This document shows, piece by piece, positions 49,174 to 62,872 of a DNA stretch of 64,000 bases. A program made the position numbers and the translations under genes. The notes under the pieces were generated by a model, which saw only the letters and a list, made by a program, of their open reading frames with translations, did not search any database and was not told where the DNA came from. This DNA is from Kryptolebias marmoratus (taxonomy: Eukaryota > Chordata > Actinopteri > Cyprinodontiformes > Rivulidae): the NCBI RefSeq assembly GCF_001649575.2, contig NC_051453.1, positions 16,258,849-16,322,848 on the forward strand, in the 5' to 3' direction. Every line of letters begins with the position of its first letter. The first letter of the stretch is position 1.

Positions 49174-50857
49174 GATATAGTATGAGTTTGGTGTTTATCC
49201 CATTTATCCATGATCGTACTTCTTAACAAGCCATGTAGCAAGGAGAGCGTCAGTAACTACGGAGCCCACAGGTAGCTGCAGCAACAGCAGTAGCAGTAGC
49301 AGATATACACTGAGGCAGGAAGTCTTCCAGCCAGACTGGAAGTGTGTTTCCTATATGTTTCTGTGGAGTGTGAGGCATGTCATTGGTGAAGCAGCAGCTT
49401 GAGTTGAGCTCGCAGGCTTTACTACATCCGAATGAACACTTTTGGAACATAAGTTAACACAATTTTATCAAATACAACTAGACATAAAGTTGGGGAGGAC
49501 TGGTCTACATAATTGGAGCATTTTAGAGGAAGGATTTATTTCACTATTTAGAACAAATGAATGTTGGAAAGAAAGAACTAAGAAACTTGGAGGCCATTTT
49601 AGGGCGGTGAACACCTTACTGCCTATGTAGGACTTCTTTTAGGAGAAAAAAAGGAACTCAGCTCAAAGTTGGCGAGGTCCCAAAAACCTACAGGGTGAGT
49701 CTAGAAGCTAATTAACAAACCTATCAGAGGCAAAGCGCAGAACAACAGACTACTACTGTCTCCAACATTGGCATTAAGTGGTATGAAATGTGAAGCCAAA
49801 AACTGCAGTTTGTTGAATGGCCACTTGAGACTGATTCCAAAACCGAGTCAATCCCAAAAGGCTTTCAATAAAAAAAGGCTCAGCTTTACAGCAGGAATAT
49901 AAACTGTTTACAGTCTGGCACAAGTCTCCATAGCTTATATTTCTGTTCATGCGATCATGAAGTTTTTAAAAAACTTATCTGTTTAAGCTTATGTTTACAC
50001 TGCTGCGCTGAGTAACAGGTGTGTGCTGCGTCACCTCCCAGTAAAGCTGCATAATGTCTCGGTATTCTCAGTTATAGCCTTCCCTTGGACATGAGATCTG
50101 TAGTTACTAATTGGTTTGCCCTTACTTGCCGAATCCTCAGCTGGATTTGCTTTTGTTTTGGAACATGAAAAATGGTGCAAATCCCAGTCACAGTGAAAGT
50201 CTGTGGGCTCCTACTAAACACTGAGAGGGTTGCTTCATATTTTTGTTTCTGTAAGAGTTTATGGTACCTAAGACTACAGTCACACTTTTTTCCCACGTAC
50301 TGTATACTGGTATATTTTTAAATTCTTTTCATGTGAGTCGAAATGTGATGACATGAAGAGTTTATGATTTGTATAGGGTTTCTGGGCAGGAAAGTTATAG
50401 TGTACTATGATGTAAACATGCTGTATGCTATGCTGCCATGCTGTAATTGTCTTTTTTTTGTTGCTGTGGTGGTTTGTTCTTATGCATGATGTTGCTGAAG
50501 TGTATGTGTGGGATTTACCAGCATGTTCTTGGTCTTATATTGGTAAACATAATGGGACCAAAAACAGCCTGAATTCAGTGTTGTGTAGTTGTTGTTGGTA
50601 TTCTTACAACTCCACATATTCTCCCACAACGCATCACCAACCATGTGTCATTGTGAACAATGTTGTATTTATATGGCACATATTCCAAGAATTAGTAATT
50701 TGACGTTTTTGTTTGTCATTTTCTGTTAAAGCCTCATCTTGTTCCTCGTGTTCTCATTTTTATGTTTTTATCCTTGACCAGAGCCTTTGCCTTTCATTCT
50801 TCATTGCTGTTTTTTATTTGTCCTGAATTCTGTGGAAAGCAGACACTAACACACCTC

Positions 50858-50913
<56 letters not shown>

Positions 50914-52850
50914 CACGCGCTGACCCATTGTTAAACCACTTAAACCAGACTAATAAACTGAAGCCATTCTTTAAATGAATAAGGAAAGACATGGGTAAAT
51001 GACAAATGTCCCTCGTTCCCTTGTGGATTTATGACATGGCGTAAAGGCAAGAATCACTGAGTTTGATTATTACACACTCAGACACTGAGTCTTTGGAAGT
51101 GATGGCTCTTTGTTCCAACAGTAGAATGAGTGTTTGATGCCCGACTTTGACAGGCTTGTTTCGGGCATCGTTTTAATTAATTTGCCCATAAAATCAACAG
51201 TGATTTCCAGCAGCCTCTCTGGCTCCCGCGGACACATAAGACTTTATTAGCTTTGACAATTAATCGCCGCTAACTACCCAGACTAATCTTGGATTTATTG
51301 GTCAGAATCGTATAGAATATCGATTGGCTCTCCCTCGTTTTGACCCTCTCATTGCACCGTAACTCACTCACAAGCGTACAATGACATCATTGGAAGAGGG
51401 CGGGAACAGTGCAGGTTATTTTCTGTTTCAGGCCACAGATGCTCTTTTATCATGGCCAAAGCCAGAGAGCACCCCCCCCATCCCCCTTATTTAAAGGCTC
51501 CCATGGACTGGGATTTGTATGTTTGCGGGGTTGCTTGTCTGCATTCATTTTTATTTGTTGTCTCAAAGTAATTCAATCTGCCAGAGTGAGCCTGGGCCTC
51601 ATTATGTAAATTAAATAACCTCATCTGAAAAGCAATGCGGAGTGAGCAAGACTTAGCACAGGAACACATAAGCTGGCACAAAATAAGCAAAAAGACACAC
51701 ACACACACACACACAGACAGGCAAAGTAAATGGCCTTTTTGACTCTGCACTGCTGGTTGTGTGTACGTATGTGTAGTATATGAGTGTGTGTGTTCGTGAG
51801 GATGCACTCAGGGACCTGTATGAGTCCTCAGCTGCCTTTGCTCTGCCTGTAACAGCGAGGTGAGTGTGTCACCAGGGAAAATGATCGATAGCTATTAAAA
51901 CCCACCAGAGCCTCAGTCCAGATGGAGGACTATTTGTGTGTGTCCATGTGTGTGTGAGTGTTCAGCCATGATCAAGCACTGTGTTTGTACAGGTGGGACA
52001 CTATAAGGCGGCAATGCTAACCTGTTCCACTCCATTTACCTCTGCAAGTCGGGGAAACTTACCAACCGCACAAAGTGTGTGTGTGTGTGTTTTTGTTTTA
52101 GTATGTCTCTGCATTCACTTGTGTGTTTGTGTGATTTGTGTGTGCAAGTGTGACTGGGAGGTTGTCAGCGTGTGTTTGGACTTGCTGGTTATTCTAGCCT
52201 GGCTTTTCAGAGGCAATAAAAAAAGTGAAGCGAAGGGTGAGGCAGAGGGGGAGGGCGGGAGGAGAGTGACAGGACCGAGCGATTGTTTTAAACTGAATAC
52301 TAGTTTAAGACTCTGGGTGAGATGAAGGCCAAAAGAAAGACGAATGGAAGTTTGTTCTCTTGAATGTGCTGAAGAGGACACAGTGTGACTTGGGGCGTGG
52401 TGATAATTTTGCTTAGATTATATTCTGGCTTTATGGGACATATAATCAGTACATCTGAACTGGATCTGTCAGAATGCAGTCCTATGAAACAAGAGATGTG
52501 CAACAGTAAAAAGCTGCTTTCTTCTCATCTTCTTAGTTACTTTTTGCTATGCACGCATCTGTAAAATCCAATACATGAACATCAAGAGTGCCAAGATCCT
52601 GCTCACAACCGTCCTCTGAGACGGCCATGAAACCCGATCATAGATCAATATTTAGTGGTGGTGTGACTGCATGGGAGGAGGCTCAGAATTTAATGATTGT
52701 CAAGCTGTTGAACTGTGGATCATTTTAACTTCTGGAGCTGGGGAGACATCAGTTACATGTAACACATTTAGAAAATTTAAGGCCCAGCATTATTTCTGAC
52801 TGCATATCACCTGCCCCCTTTTTTACCAGAGTTTTGAAATAAGATAAATC
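49174..52850. other. Intergenic sequence with CA/GT microsatellites
   Basis: Contains (AC)n at 50860-50911 and shorter (AC)/(GT) tracts near 51693-51714 and 52074-52092. No gene assigned. Confidence 0.5.
50860..50911 (+). repeat. (AC)26 microsatellite
   Basis: Uninterrupted dinucleotide repeat of about 52 bases. Confidence 0.97.
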
Positions 52851-52854
52851 TATC

Positions 52855-53000
52855 TTATAAAAGATGGAGTTTAAGTCTTTTTGGCTACCTTGAATCAGGT
52901 TGACTTCAAAAGGTAATCAGTAGTAGATGAAATCCACTTTCTGAGAGTTTCATTAAAGACCATTCACTAGATATTTGTTAACACAACAGACAAACACATG
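52855..53000 (-). repeat. Family R1 repeat fragment, inverted
   Basis: GGCTACCTTGAATCAGGTTG, CTTCAAAAGGTAATCAGTAG and AGATATTTGTTAACACAACA match the R1 interior in reverse. Confidence 0.65.
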
Positions 53001-53082
53001 CACACACGCTCAGGCAACTACACTATTGCTTGATGACTGGATGAACTAAGTTTGGAAATTATCTTTTGTTTTAAACTCCAAC

Positions 53083-53225
53083 CATCCATCCATATATCCA
53101 TTTTCTTTTCCCGCTTCTCCACGCAGAGTCACAGGGGAGGTGGTGCCTAACTTCTGCGTTCATAGTGAGAGAGGTGGGATACACCTTGGACAGGTCGCAA
53201 GCCGATCACAGCGCCCACCAGCTGT
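53083..53225 (-). repeat. Common teleost dispersed repeat (CCATCCATCC...), inverted
   Basis: CCATCCATCCATATATCCATT, CCCGCTTCTCCACGC and CCTTGGACAGGTCGCAAGCC match the 12008 and 19346 repeats in reverse. Confidence 0.65.
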
Positions 53226-54788
53226 TTGAGATTGAAGATTTGGATTTATACAGAGACCGCCCTTTTATTATATACCTTTTCATTGTTAATTTATTTTCTC
53301 ACACAGCAACAAAATCTTTAGATTTTTCTCTTTCATGGTTATTCCAGTGATGAACTATTATGATTGTTGAAGGTATGGCTTAAATTTGTTCTGCATGTTG
53401 TAAAGTCATGCATCGTGACTTGGTCTGCTTTGCTCTCATAACTGATTAAGGCGTGATGTTTAAATAAAAGAAATTTGAACTGGTCTGTTCTTGGCCTAAT
53501 TGTGTTATGAGCTATTTGTATAGAAATAGAGTAGGCTGTGTGGTGCTGTCAGTTTACTACACATCCACTTGCCATTGTTGCCTTAGAGCTAAAAGTACTT
53601 TCTCTGCAACTGCAACCTGTTTTGCAGATGGGTGTGTGTTGGGTGTGTGGGGCGTTGGGTAGGGTAGAACTGTTACGGTAGGTGTGCTTGGTCACTGAGT
53701 TCATCAGATCAAAATGGAAGGTGTGACTGAAACATCCATGACCAAACAGTTTGGACACAGATGCTGAATTTGAAGTTTGCGAATAAGAGCTAAAATAGTT
53801 CAGTAAATCAGTTAAAATACTTTGTGTTTATGGCTCCCTGGGCAAACGAGCCATGAGTGCAGAGAGCTGTTCCTACATGTGGACGGGATTAAACTTTGAT
53901 TGTTGCTTTTGATTGGCCGTGTTTAAATTTCCACTGGCTGTCTCCCATCAGCCAGTCAGGACAACACTTTTTGCTCTGAGCAACCAGCAGTCTGCATTAA
54001 CCAGCCTTACTTTTATAGCATAATTTTTGCCTACATGGGTGGTCATGCCATCAATAAAAACATCTTGTCAAGCTTTCAATTAAAACTATTGCCATCTTGA
54101 AATAAAAAAGGCTCTTACATTATTCTATAGAGGATGCTGTAAAAAAACATCTACAGCCTTTAGAAGACTTTTATGATTTATTGCCCTAAAGCATTTATTA
54201 TAAAAGTAAATAAACTGAACATATTTTATTTTGATAGGCTCAGCATATTTGATGTTTTCACCAGGGTAACAAAAACTCTGTTACATACACTGGTGACCTT
54301 TTATTGTTCAGAGATAATTTTCTAAATGCTCCAAATGTCCACCTGGAGTTTGTTTTTATCATCCTCAGCAGTCTTCGTGTCATGGCAGCTGTGGGGTGAA
54401 ATCAGTAGGAGTACTAAACTGACAAATTGTGGGATAATTTGTGAATTTAGGCTTTTCTTTTTTAAGATTAAGATAGAATGTCAACCAATGTTTATGTGAA
54501 TCTGGGAAGCCTGTTACCACAGCAAAAGAACAAAACAACTACCCCCCAATAAAAAAATACTTAATGTGAAAATATATGCATTTTATCTACCAATAAAAAT
54601 AATCACAATAATTTAAAAAAATGTAATTAGATTTTGTTTTTTGAGCACTTTCATACTGAATGATATTTGAGTCGATGAAGTGGACTAAATGTCACCCATT
54701 ATGTTCTAAGATCTAATTTAATCACCTTAATGCACTTATTATCACATTTTACAGAGACACCTGAGACCTCCATAGAGACCTATTGAAG

Positions 54789-54835
<47 letters not shown>

Positions 54836-54949
54836 GTGTGAGAGTGAGGCAAAGACCTAGAAACACAAACCCAAGGATCCTCTTCATAGGGACCAAACAA
54901 CCCAGCCAATGAAGATGGTTAAATTGGGCTTCTGTGGATTAGTTGTGAA
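53226..54949. other. Intergenic sequence with (GT)n at 54793-54840
   Basis: No gene; a (GT)24 tract is the only marked structure. Confidence 0.5.
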
Positions 54950-55200
54950 CAAGTAGTATCTTACCTGTGAGCTGTTTTATAGACCCTTACTCTCATGTCA
55001 ATTAACATCTGTAAAACTTTTAAGATAGGAGTTGTTTTAAGGTGGGAATAATCCACTTTGGTCTTGACTCCAATCAAATTAGTCATTAGCACATCAGTGC
55101 AGCCAGAAATAAACTCTATTTCTTCAAACTGAGGTCATTCGAAGAGCTATCCACAGCAGGTAAGATATTAGATATTCATATCCTTTAAAACAAGAGATGT
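54950..55200. repeat. R2 repeat copies facing each other
   Basis: TATCTTACCTG (54957-54967) and CAGGTAAGATATT (55157-55169) are inverted copies of the R2 core about 190 bases apart. Confidence 0.6.
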
Positions 55201-55952
55201 GAACTATTATTTTAACTTAAGGGTTGAATTAGTCAATCCACAAACAGGTCAGCGAGTGCAATCACTGTTATAAAGCCTGAAGTTATTCTTTTTTTATTGT
55301 TCTCTGCACATTTGTGTGGAGATAACATATTTTTCCAGTGTCAGTCCACATTCTTTTCTCTGGGTGTTTCCTCTCCCTATCTCGACTCTGCTATGGCTTC
55401 GCTAATAAACTCTCTGGTTGTCCCGTTGCCATGCCGACCAAGCAACAAATATTTGGAGTTATGTGGCACCTTCCACCAACATTCCAGGATTGGCTGTTTT
55501 GGAAACTTCTCCTGTCAGTCACCTCATTCTCTGTCCTCACCACCTCTATCCAAGAGTCAGCTTGTCCTCTCTCGCTCTCTCCCGCTCTCTCTCTCTCTCT
55601 GTCTCACCCTTTTCTCCCCTCCCTCTAGATAAATAGTCTCTTTGTCTTCTGGTGAAATTACCTTAAAAACACCAGTTCGAACAAGTGGTTTTGTGTAACA
55701 GCGGAAACATAACTGGGCACCCATATAGAAGAGCAGCATTGTGTGGAAACTGTTTCCAAAGTTACGCTGAGATACACAGATGTAAAGAAATCTTGGTAAA
55801 CTGACCTCTGATTGGAGCAAAAGTTACATTTGCACATTTAAAAATGGAAAATTGTCTGTATGGTAACCAAAACCTGCAACGTCTGGAAGATAAATTAGTT
55901 GTCTTGACTTGGTGTCACAAAGTCAAATATAAAACCAGTGCATTTCACTGAA
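55201..55952. other. Intergenic sequence with a CT-rich tract
   Basis: Pyrimidine-rich at 55540-55625. Overlapping short frames there reflect composition rather than a gene. Confidence 0.5.
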
Positions 55953-56248
55953 TTATCGCCCGCCGCCGAAAGGCAAAGCAGATACTGATTTAAGATGGCT
56001 GCCACAGCCAACTGAACTTCAAAAACACAAAGGTTGCTGCAACTCGGTCAATTTTACAGACATTCAACTAAAATTTGATGTGTTAGTAGCTGAGAGTCGT
56101 TCACAACACATATTCTTGCTACGCCGCATTAAATTGAGCTTAACTTTAAATTTGACTAAAATGACTATAATGTTATAATTTCTCAACATCTGGCATAAAA
56201 GACAGCAAGTGATAAGCATTCCTTCAAGGAGTGCTAGGCCTTTTACAG
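55953..56248 (+). repeat. Family R1 repeat, near-complete
   Basis: Starts TTATCGCCCGCCGCCGAAAGG and ends GATAAGCATTCCTTCAAGGA then GTGCTAGGCC, with GATGGCTGCCACAGCCAAC and GTTAGTAGCTGAGAGT inside. Confidence 0.82.
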
Positions 56249-58780
56249 TGTTTTAACTTCATGCTTCTTAACTAATTCGTTAGAATTATCTATTAAAAAC
56301 CTAAACAACAAAAACTTCCTGAATTGTTTGGAAGGCTTCAAGTTTTTAGGAAAACAACCAAGAGTTTAAGAACTAGAAGTGTAAGGGGACAGACACGATC
56401 TTCCCCTGCCAGATATGCCGTTTTGATTTATTTTCAGGTTTTCCTTCCTGTTCAGTCTTTGTCAGTCGGATCTTAAGATCAGAGGATCTTAAGTCAATGA
56501 TTGCATTACTCAGCAGAGTTATTGCAGGCTTGCTGACAGCCAGTTAATTCGTCAAGCCTGAAATTTGAATCTAAGGACAAGTGTCACACAGGTGGCATCC
56601 CAGAGCGTGCCTGCTGGAACATTTATGTGCAAGCTTGCACACACATATCCCGCACCGACACGGGGTCAGATCAGTCTGAGAGGCATCCCTGGCGTGCAGG
56701 AGCAGTGCCGCTGCAGTAATTGTCGGCCCCTGCAGCAGATCTCTTGGAGGCATGCAGCTTGTGTTGTTCGTTTCCCACAGTTCGTCTCTGTAGCTTTCTC
56801 AATGGAGTGACGGTTGTGCAGCAGATATGTTTTTTTTTCCTGAATGTGCACACGGTTTATTCTATCCCAGTTAATCTCTGCTATGTGCGTGAAAAATATC
56901 AGGAATGGCTTCATATTGAACACTGAAAAGCTAAGGCAGTGATCATAGGAGATACACAGTATGAGACTGCTAGTCTTTTGTTTGAGGATAAAAATCTGTA
57001 TTTTTGTGACATTTATATGGATTTAAACCTGTATGAGTTAATAGTCTCTGTGTTTCTGTATTTATAGTATAAATGTAATAGTCCAGTGAATGTGAGTGCG
57101 GAGGCTGGAGGCGATTAATTCCTAACGGCTAACTTCTCACAAAGTTCTGTATGTGTCTGTGTGTAACTTTACGATTTGAGTTAAAAGTGGCTAACTCTGT
57201 GGAATGCACTTCCAGGCTCTCAAACAATTATTAATCTTTGTTTGCTCAGTGCAGAATCGAGCACTCTGGTCGTGAGAACTCTTTTTCTGAACCGCTCTTG
57301 TACTTCAGCATACACACACTCGTCTCTGTGTGTGTGTGTGTCTCTGTGCGTGCTCGTGCGTGGATATCTGTGCAGTTGGACTGGTTTGTCAGAGAGAAAT
57401 AGAAAGAAAGCCTCAGCCGAAACTGACTCTGTTGCACATGCTCACACACAGTCCACGTTTCACAACATACACACACACGCACACACACACACACGGGACT
57501 GGGTGAGCTGTTGGATTCCTGGCTGCACTTAAAGTCCTCCTTCTGTCTCAAAGGGTTAAGGGCCACAGTGCTTATCACATTCTAGGACCATGCACAAACA
57601 TGCTTGTGTGTTTGTTTAACCCTGTGATTGTATGTGTGTGTGTGTGTGCATGTTTGAGAAAACAGACTGGCCCATGGGAATGCTCAAGCTGTGTGTTTTG
57701 GCTCTGTCAGGCAGACCATTACGATGGCGTCGGAGGTCAGGTGGTCTGCCAGAAGATTCAGATATGCTGTGTTTGAATTAGGTACACTGGTTTGATGAAT
57801 ACGCTCTCCGGGAAGCTGATGAACACTTCCTCAGTTCCCAGTACGCTTTCTTGCGTTCCTGGGTCTCTTACCATTGTGCTCCTGCAGGGTACATTAATGA
57901 TGAGACGGGCCACCCTTGAAGTCCGGCTAAGACACCAATTTTAGGATTGTTTTCCTGGAGCAACACTTTGATCACTTACCCATGTGTTGGAGATTACAAG
58001 CAGCTGTGGAAACTTGGTTTACCTCAACCTATTCTCCTTTTCAAATCAAATTACTTCGCTCCAGTTTATTTATAAAGCACTGGGTTACAGCAAAAAGCAT
58101 CCCAGAGCACTTTTACAGAGAAAGTGAACAAGTTCAATATAAGTTCAGTTCAATTCACGAGTAAATTATTGTCCATTTTAGTAGAGACAAATTCGATTTT
58201 ATAGTTTTTCATAAATGACAATTAATAAAAAAATATATTATATTTGTTGTTTAAGTTTTGTTAAGTCTAGTTTTTTCATACCTTATTGGTTCTGATTTTT
58301 TTATTTTAATTATTCTGCTTCTGTTAGATTTTATTTCTTCTTTCTATCTTTGTTTAGGTTAAGCTCTGGCTATGTTTAATAGCTTTCCTTTGAAAACAGC
58401 ACCTTTTCTTTGTTGTGTTCAGTTAGTTTTCCCTGGTTAGCATTACTTCCTGTTTTATTTGTTTGAACTTGTTCCTTCATTTACACACTGATTGTACTTC
58501 CTTTTCCCCAGTTGCTAACACCTCAATTTCATTCATAACTCTTTTATTTTAGTTTGTAGATTCCACGTTTGCTAAGTCTTATAGTCCGAACAAGGTTTTA
58601 CTGTGTTGTGGTTGGTGGCACTTTGGCCCCTGTGGTGTAATTCCAGTTTTCTGTCTTTAGGCAGATCATTTCTGCTAGGACAACACCTTCTGTATCTGTT
58701 TAATCTTGGCTTGCCTCCAGGTTTTACTCATTCACAATTTGAGTCACCATTCCACCACCATCTACTCCATCCAAACCAAA
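56249..58780. other. Intergenic sequence with GT/CA tracts
   Basis: Short GT/CA tracts near 57330, 57465-57494 and 57631-57650. 58200-58600 is T-rich and could be an old LTR. No gene supported. Confidence 0.45.
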
Positions 58781-58789
58781 AAAAGTTAG

Positions 58790-59245
58790 GTAGTAATACC
58801 AAATATAGTCCAGATCATGCTTTACTGGGTATGCATTTAGTACAGAAACAGGTGTGTACCCAATACTTACAGTATATTTACCAGGCTCAGGAGGAACTTA
58901 CCAGGAACATACCTGTTAAGTGCCAAGTATGTACCGAGTACATTCATGTACCTGTTATGCACTTTGTACTTTAAAGGCACATTCCTGGTACATGCTTAGT
59001 AGACTGCATTTCCCCAGCACTGTTCTAGTTTTACTGACCACTCAAAGCATTTTTACATTATAAGTCGCATTCACACACACCATCACACACAAATTTGAAG
59101 AGTGAAGGCACTTTGGGGTTCAGTGTGTGTTCCAAGCACACGTCTTTATGTGGTGTGGGAAGCTGGGATCGAACAACTCTTTGCTGACCAGTCTTCCTCC
59201 TAAACCACAACCACCTCACTAAGTGTGTACCCGGTATGTACCTGG
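58790..59245 (+). repeat. Degenerate GTACC-rich repeat split by a SINE
   Basis: Loosely repeated GTACCTGTTA / GGTATGTACCTGG-type words fill 58830-58990 and resume at 59224-59245 on the far side of the SINE. Confidence 0.5.
59020..59222 (-). mobile_element. tRNA-derived SINE, partial
   Basis: CTCAAAGCATTTTTACATTA, GGGGTTCAGTGTG and GGGATCGAACAAC (reverse of a B-box) followed by CTAAACCACAACCACC match the SINE at 38127-38407 in the same orientation. Confidence 0.65.
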
Positions 59246-60879
59246 CTCTATTGTGTATTCCTAGGAAAAGTTGTCTAGCTGGAAAAATAATAGGTCACAC
59301 TGAATCAACTGAACAAACCTGCCCTCTGACATTAGACAGGCATCTTCACTTCCTCTTTTTAAACCTCTTTTATGTTTTTATGATACTTTTTACTCAATTT
59401 GTTTTTTGTTTACTGTTTATATTTCTGTTTTAATTTATTTTGTTTTAATTTTGTTCTGTGTTTGATGGTTGGTGTAAATTGTGAAGCACTTTGGTCAACT
59501 ACTGTTGTTTTTAAATGTGCTATATAAATAAAATTGACATTTCAGCACAACACAGCACTTTGTAACATAAATCCTTAACATTTAAAAATGACACCAATTT
59601 TACCCACAACTTGTTTGATTAGATCCTGTTTTCTGTTATTTAGTGCTGAAATAATTATATTTTTGTAACTTCTTTATATAAATTTGCTATTCTTTATGTA
59701 GAATCAAAATGCTGATGTGGAAAAGTATTTTATACATGTAGATAGTCATGAGACAGAGGCAAAATATGTTCGCCACAAAAGAACATTCCATTAATTTTTG
59801 ACATGACAAGACATAATGAGTGAGGCAAAATGAAACTGATACCAAAGGACACTTCATTGAGCACAAATATTTCTGCCATCAAAACTGCACAATAGAAATG
59901 TGTAGAGCCACTCCTCTTTCCTTCTTCTAATCTTTTCAAAATAGTCCTGAACCATTTTTTCCCAAGCTTCCTAAAGGCATTTCAGAGGTTTGATTTGCAT
60001 ATTTTATGTTCCTTTAATCTATTTTTAGTTTGAATAATTTCAGAGAAGTGTTTTTGTTTGTAAATCTATAAATCACTGCAGCATAGAAAAGCAAGTCAAA
60101 GGAATAATCAGTGTTGTCTACACAAAACTGACAACTTGCAAGTAAATTAATCAAATTTTTTAAGGCCCTTCATTCCTAGGACTAAAATTCTTTTTGTCAC
60201 CCAACCTTAAAGGAAAATTCATGTTTGTTTGAAGTAGGGCTCTATAAAAAGGCAATGAACAACAAGTATCTTACCTGTTATAGATAGCTCTTTGACTGGC
60301 CTCAGTTTGAAAAGATATAGAGTTTTAAAAATCAGTACAAATATATATATTTTTTTAATAATTACCGTGAGGAGGAAAGGCTTTGATATAGTCTATATAA
60401 CACTGTTTAAGCACAGTATATGTACCTGCATGCTGTGACAGCACAATATGTATATATGTACATGTATGTTATGTGTATGTGTGTCAATCTACAAATATGT
60501 AAATCCCTAAAGTGCACTGGGGTTTCATAACAAAAACGCTATATGTAAATGTATAATTGTAAGGACTTATGATAGGATAAAACAAGAGATATGTGAACAA
60601 TTATTCTAAATAGTAAAAAAGGGGAGGGATTAAATAAGCTTATGTTTCTTCCTGCACAATTATAAATGTATTAAATATGTATTCACTATTTTTTTGTCTT
60701 TATTTATTCCTTGTGTTGTTTAAACAAGCTCAAAATAAAGCCTTATCAGGTATTAATCTATGTAATTTTGACCTGATTTATGAGCTAATGGCTAGTCAGG
60801 GCTAAGAGCAAAGCAGATAATTACTGTCTTAAAAAAACTCTACTCACAAAAAATTTATTGCAGCTGACACAAACAGCGT
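59246..60879. other. Intergenic sequence, one inverted R2 core
   Basis: TATCTTACCTG at 60267-60277 is an inverted R2 core. No gene. Confidence 0.5.
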
Positions 60880-61310
60880 TTCAAAAACGTTTACATTGCC
60901 AGCATTTTAACATTGTGCATTTACAAGGACTTCTATGAATTTTTGCAAGAGCAAATAGAGGCAGCAGCAGCTAGCGGTAGCACTTCTGGTTGAAACTGGG
61001 GCATTTCAGACAGGAAAGTCATAATATTTCTGTTGTAATAACCGTGAAAAATGTATGGTGATGTAAATGTTTAGAAAATAGCATTCACATGAGCTGCTAT
61101 GAATGTTCTGAGAGTAGCGTTGGAGATGATGAGGGTAGTTTTGAGGTGTTTTGATCCACACTGATTCTGGCCCCAAATGAAGTAGCCATTAGCTCGTCTA
61201 TCAGGTCAGAATTAAACTGCATTCAAGCTTCAAACTGATGAGATCTGCAACAGGTAAGATATTAGTAGTTCATAACTTTTCCACAGAACTCCACCTGAAC
61301 AATACATTTT
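60880..61310 (+). repeat. Dispersed repeat family R2 copy
   Basis: Shares GCAGCAGCAGCTAGC, the CATTAGCTCGTC block and the core CAGGTAAGATATT (61251-61263) with 19500-19850. Confidence 0.55.
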
Positions 61311-61932
61311 GTTGGCAGGAAGTACAAAGGCACATGAGGAACCGTCCCTCTGCCCCCTCATCACCGGGTCACCTCAGGTAAACCTGCAGCCAGGCTGATC
61401 CTCTGTCTCCCCTGTCCTCCTCTCACCTTCAATGACACTTCTCCTGTTTCTTCTGTCTTTCTGGCAGGTGTCGTCATGCACTTCAGCAGGCCATGTCAAT
61501 AATGAATGTCCAGAGGCCACCCGTTCTTTCAGTTTTCTTTTTGTTTCTATTTTTTTGTTTTAGATTCAGGTCAACAACCATGTCAATCCCAGGTGTCAGA
61601 TGCCTCGGTGAATATGAGCTACAACCAACGGAGTCAACAGTTTCAGCACGCAAAGGTAACTGGGCAGACATTGTCATTCCACGGCTCTTTTACCTTTTAG
61701 GTTTTGTGTTTTTAACAGGCTTTTTAAGTCTCCAAGTTTCTGAATGCCAGTTGGGGTTTTTTTCATGCTAGTTTACGTTTTCATTCACCACTGGAATCTG
61801 CTGAGACAAAAGTTAGAAGGAAAATCTTCAAGTGACAGGCATGATAGAGTTTTTTTATTTATTTTCCCAGGTTTTTGTTGCAACCAAGTAACATTGCAGG
61901 GGTTATCATCATGCTAATTGTATAAACGTGTA
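61311..61932 (+). other. Two weak exon candidates, gene unknown
   Basis: 61319-61377 and 61564-61655 are flanked by AG and GT and stay open in one frame each (RHMRNRPSAPSSPGHL; QPCQSQVSDASVNMSYNQ). They match no family I recognise and could be chance. Confidence 0.2.
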
Positions 61933-62275
61933 ACATTCCTTGAAGGATTGCATGTTGCCTGTTGCCAGAATCGTGTCAAAGTTTTAAACTAAGATCATCT
62001 TATATAAAGAAAAGACTGGTAGCCATTTTGGTGTGATGACTCTCAGCTCCAACCTATTCAAATCTTACCACAAAATCTGTAAAATTACTCAGGTACTGTC
62101 ATTTTTGTGTTTTCTAAAATCATTTGGCTGTGACAGCAATCATTAGTTGCAGGTGTCCATCCAATGAATATTTACTTTAAGTTTCATTAAAATCCCCCCA
62201 GTGGTTCTTGAAATATTTTGGTAACAGGCAGACATGCACAAAAGCAAAACGATTATCATCTGCCTTCACTTTTTG
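61933..62275 (-). repeat. Family R1 repeat, inverted near-complete copy
   Basis: Begins CATTCCTTGAAGGATTGCAT and ends GATTATCATCTGCCTTCACT, with AGTTTTAAACTAAGATCATC and GTAGCCATTTTGGTG between. Confidence 0.78.
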
Positions 62276-62872
62276 GATACAAACATTAAAATGTTGTCAG
62301 CCTTCTCATGTAACTCTCTGCCAAAAGGTGAATCTGGGAGTTTAAGTTTAAACTTTAAACTTTCTTAAACTTTGTGATAACTAAACCCATTCATACTTCA
62401 GTCAAACCTTTCTAGTTTAAATGACATCCTCTCTGTTCAGCTGTTTGCACACTGTGATGTGCTGCTGGGTGTCACAGGTTGCAGGTGAGTGTAGTTACAG
62501 CACTGTTTGTGTTTTGTCAGAACTTCTCTGCTCTTATTTGCCAACACATTTAACTTGGTAAGTAAAAATACACCTGATTGATAAATTTGCTTTAATTGCG
62601 AAATTGTGCCCAATCTGTCAAGCCCAGATACCTAAATGGTATTTCTAAAATGATGAGCATTCAAAGGGGCAACGGAGGAAGTCATTTTGGTGTAATAGCA
62701 ACAAATGAGTGGGCTGACTGGCAGTAATTACCCATTGTGTGTGTGTGAGTGTGTATATGTGTCACAGTGAGTGAGTCTTTGACAGGTCAGGTCAGACACC
62801 AATGATAGCACAGCTGTGTCTTATTTCTCTTGGTCTGGGAGTGGTTAGATCAGAACTAAATAAGACCCCTTT
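62276..62872. other. Spacer between opposed R1 copies
   Basis: A short (GT)n near 62739-62760; nothing else assigned. Confidence 0.5.

Noticed and set aside
55297..55636. Three overlapping plus-strand frames of 72-111 codons
   Set aside because: They run into a CT-rich low-complexity tract and differ only by frame, indicating composition rather than coding.
57782..57920. Short open stretch reading WFDEYALREADEHF
   Set aside because: Only about 45 codons, preceded by an in-frame stop, with no convincing splice acceptor or family match.
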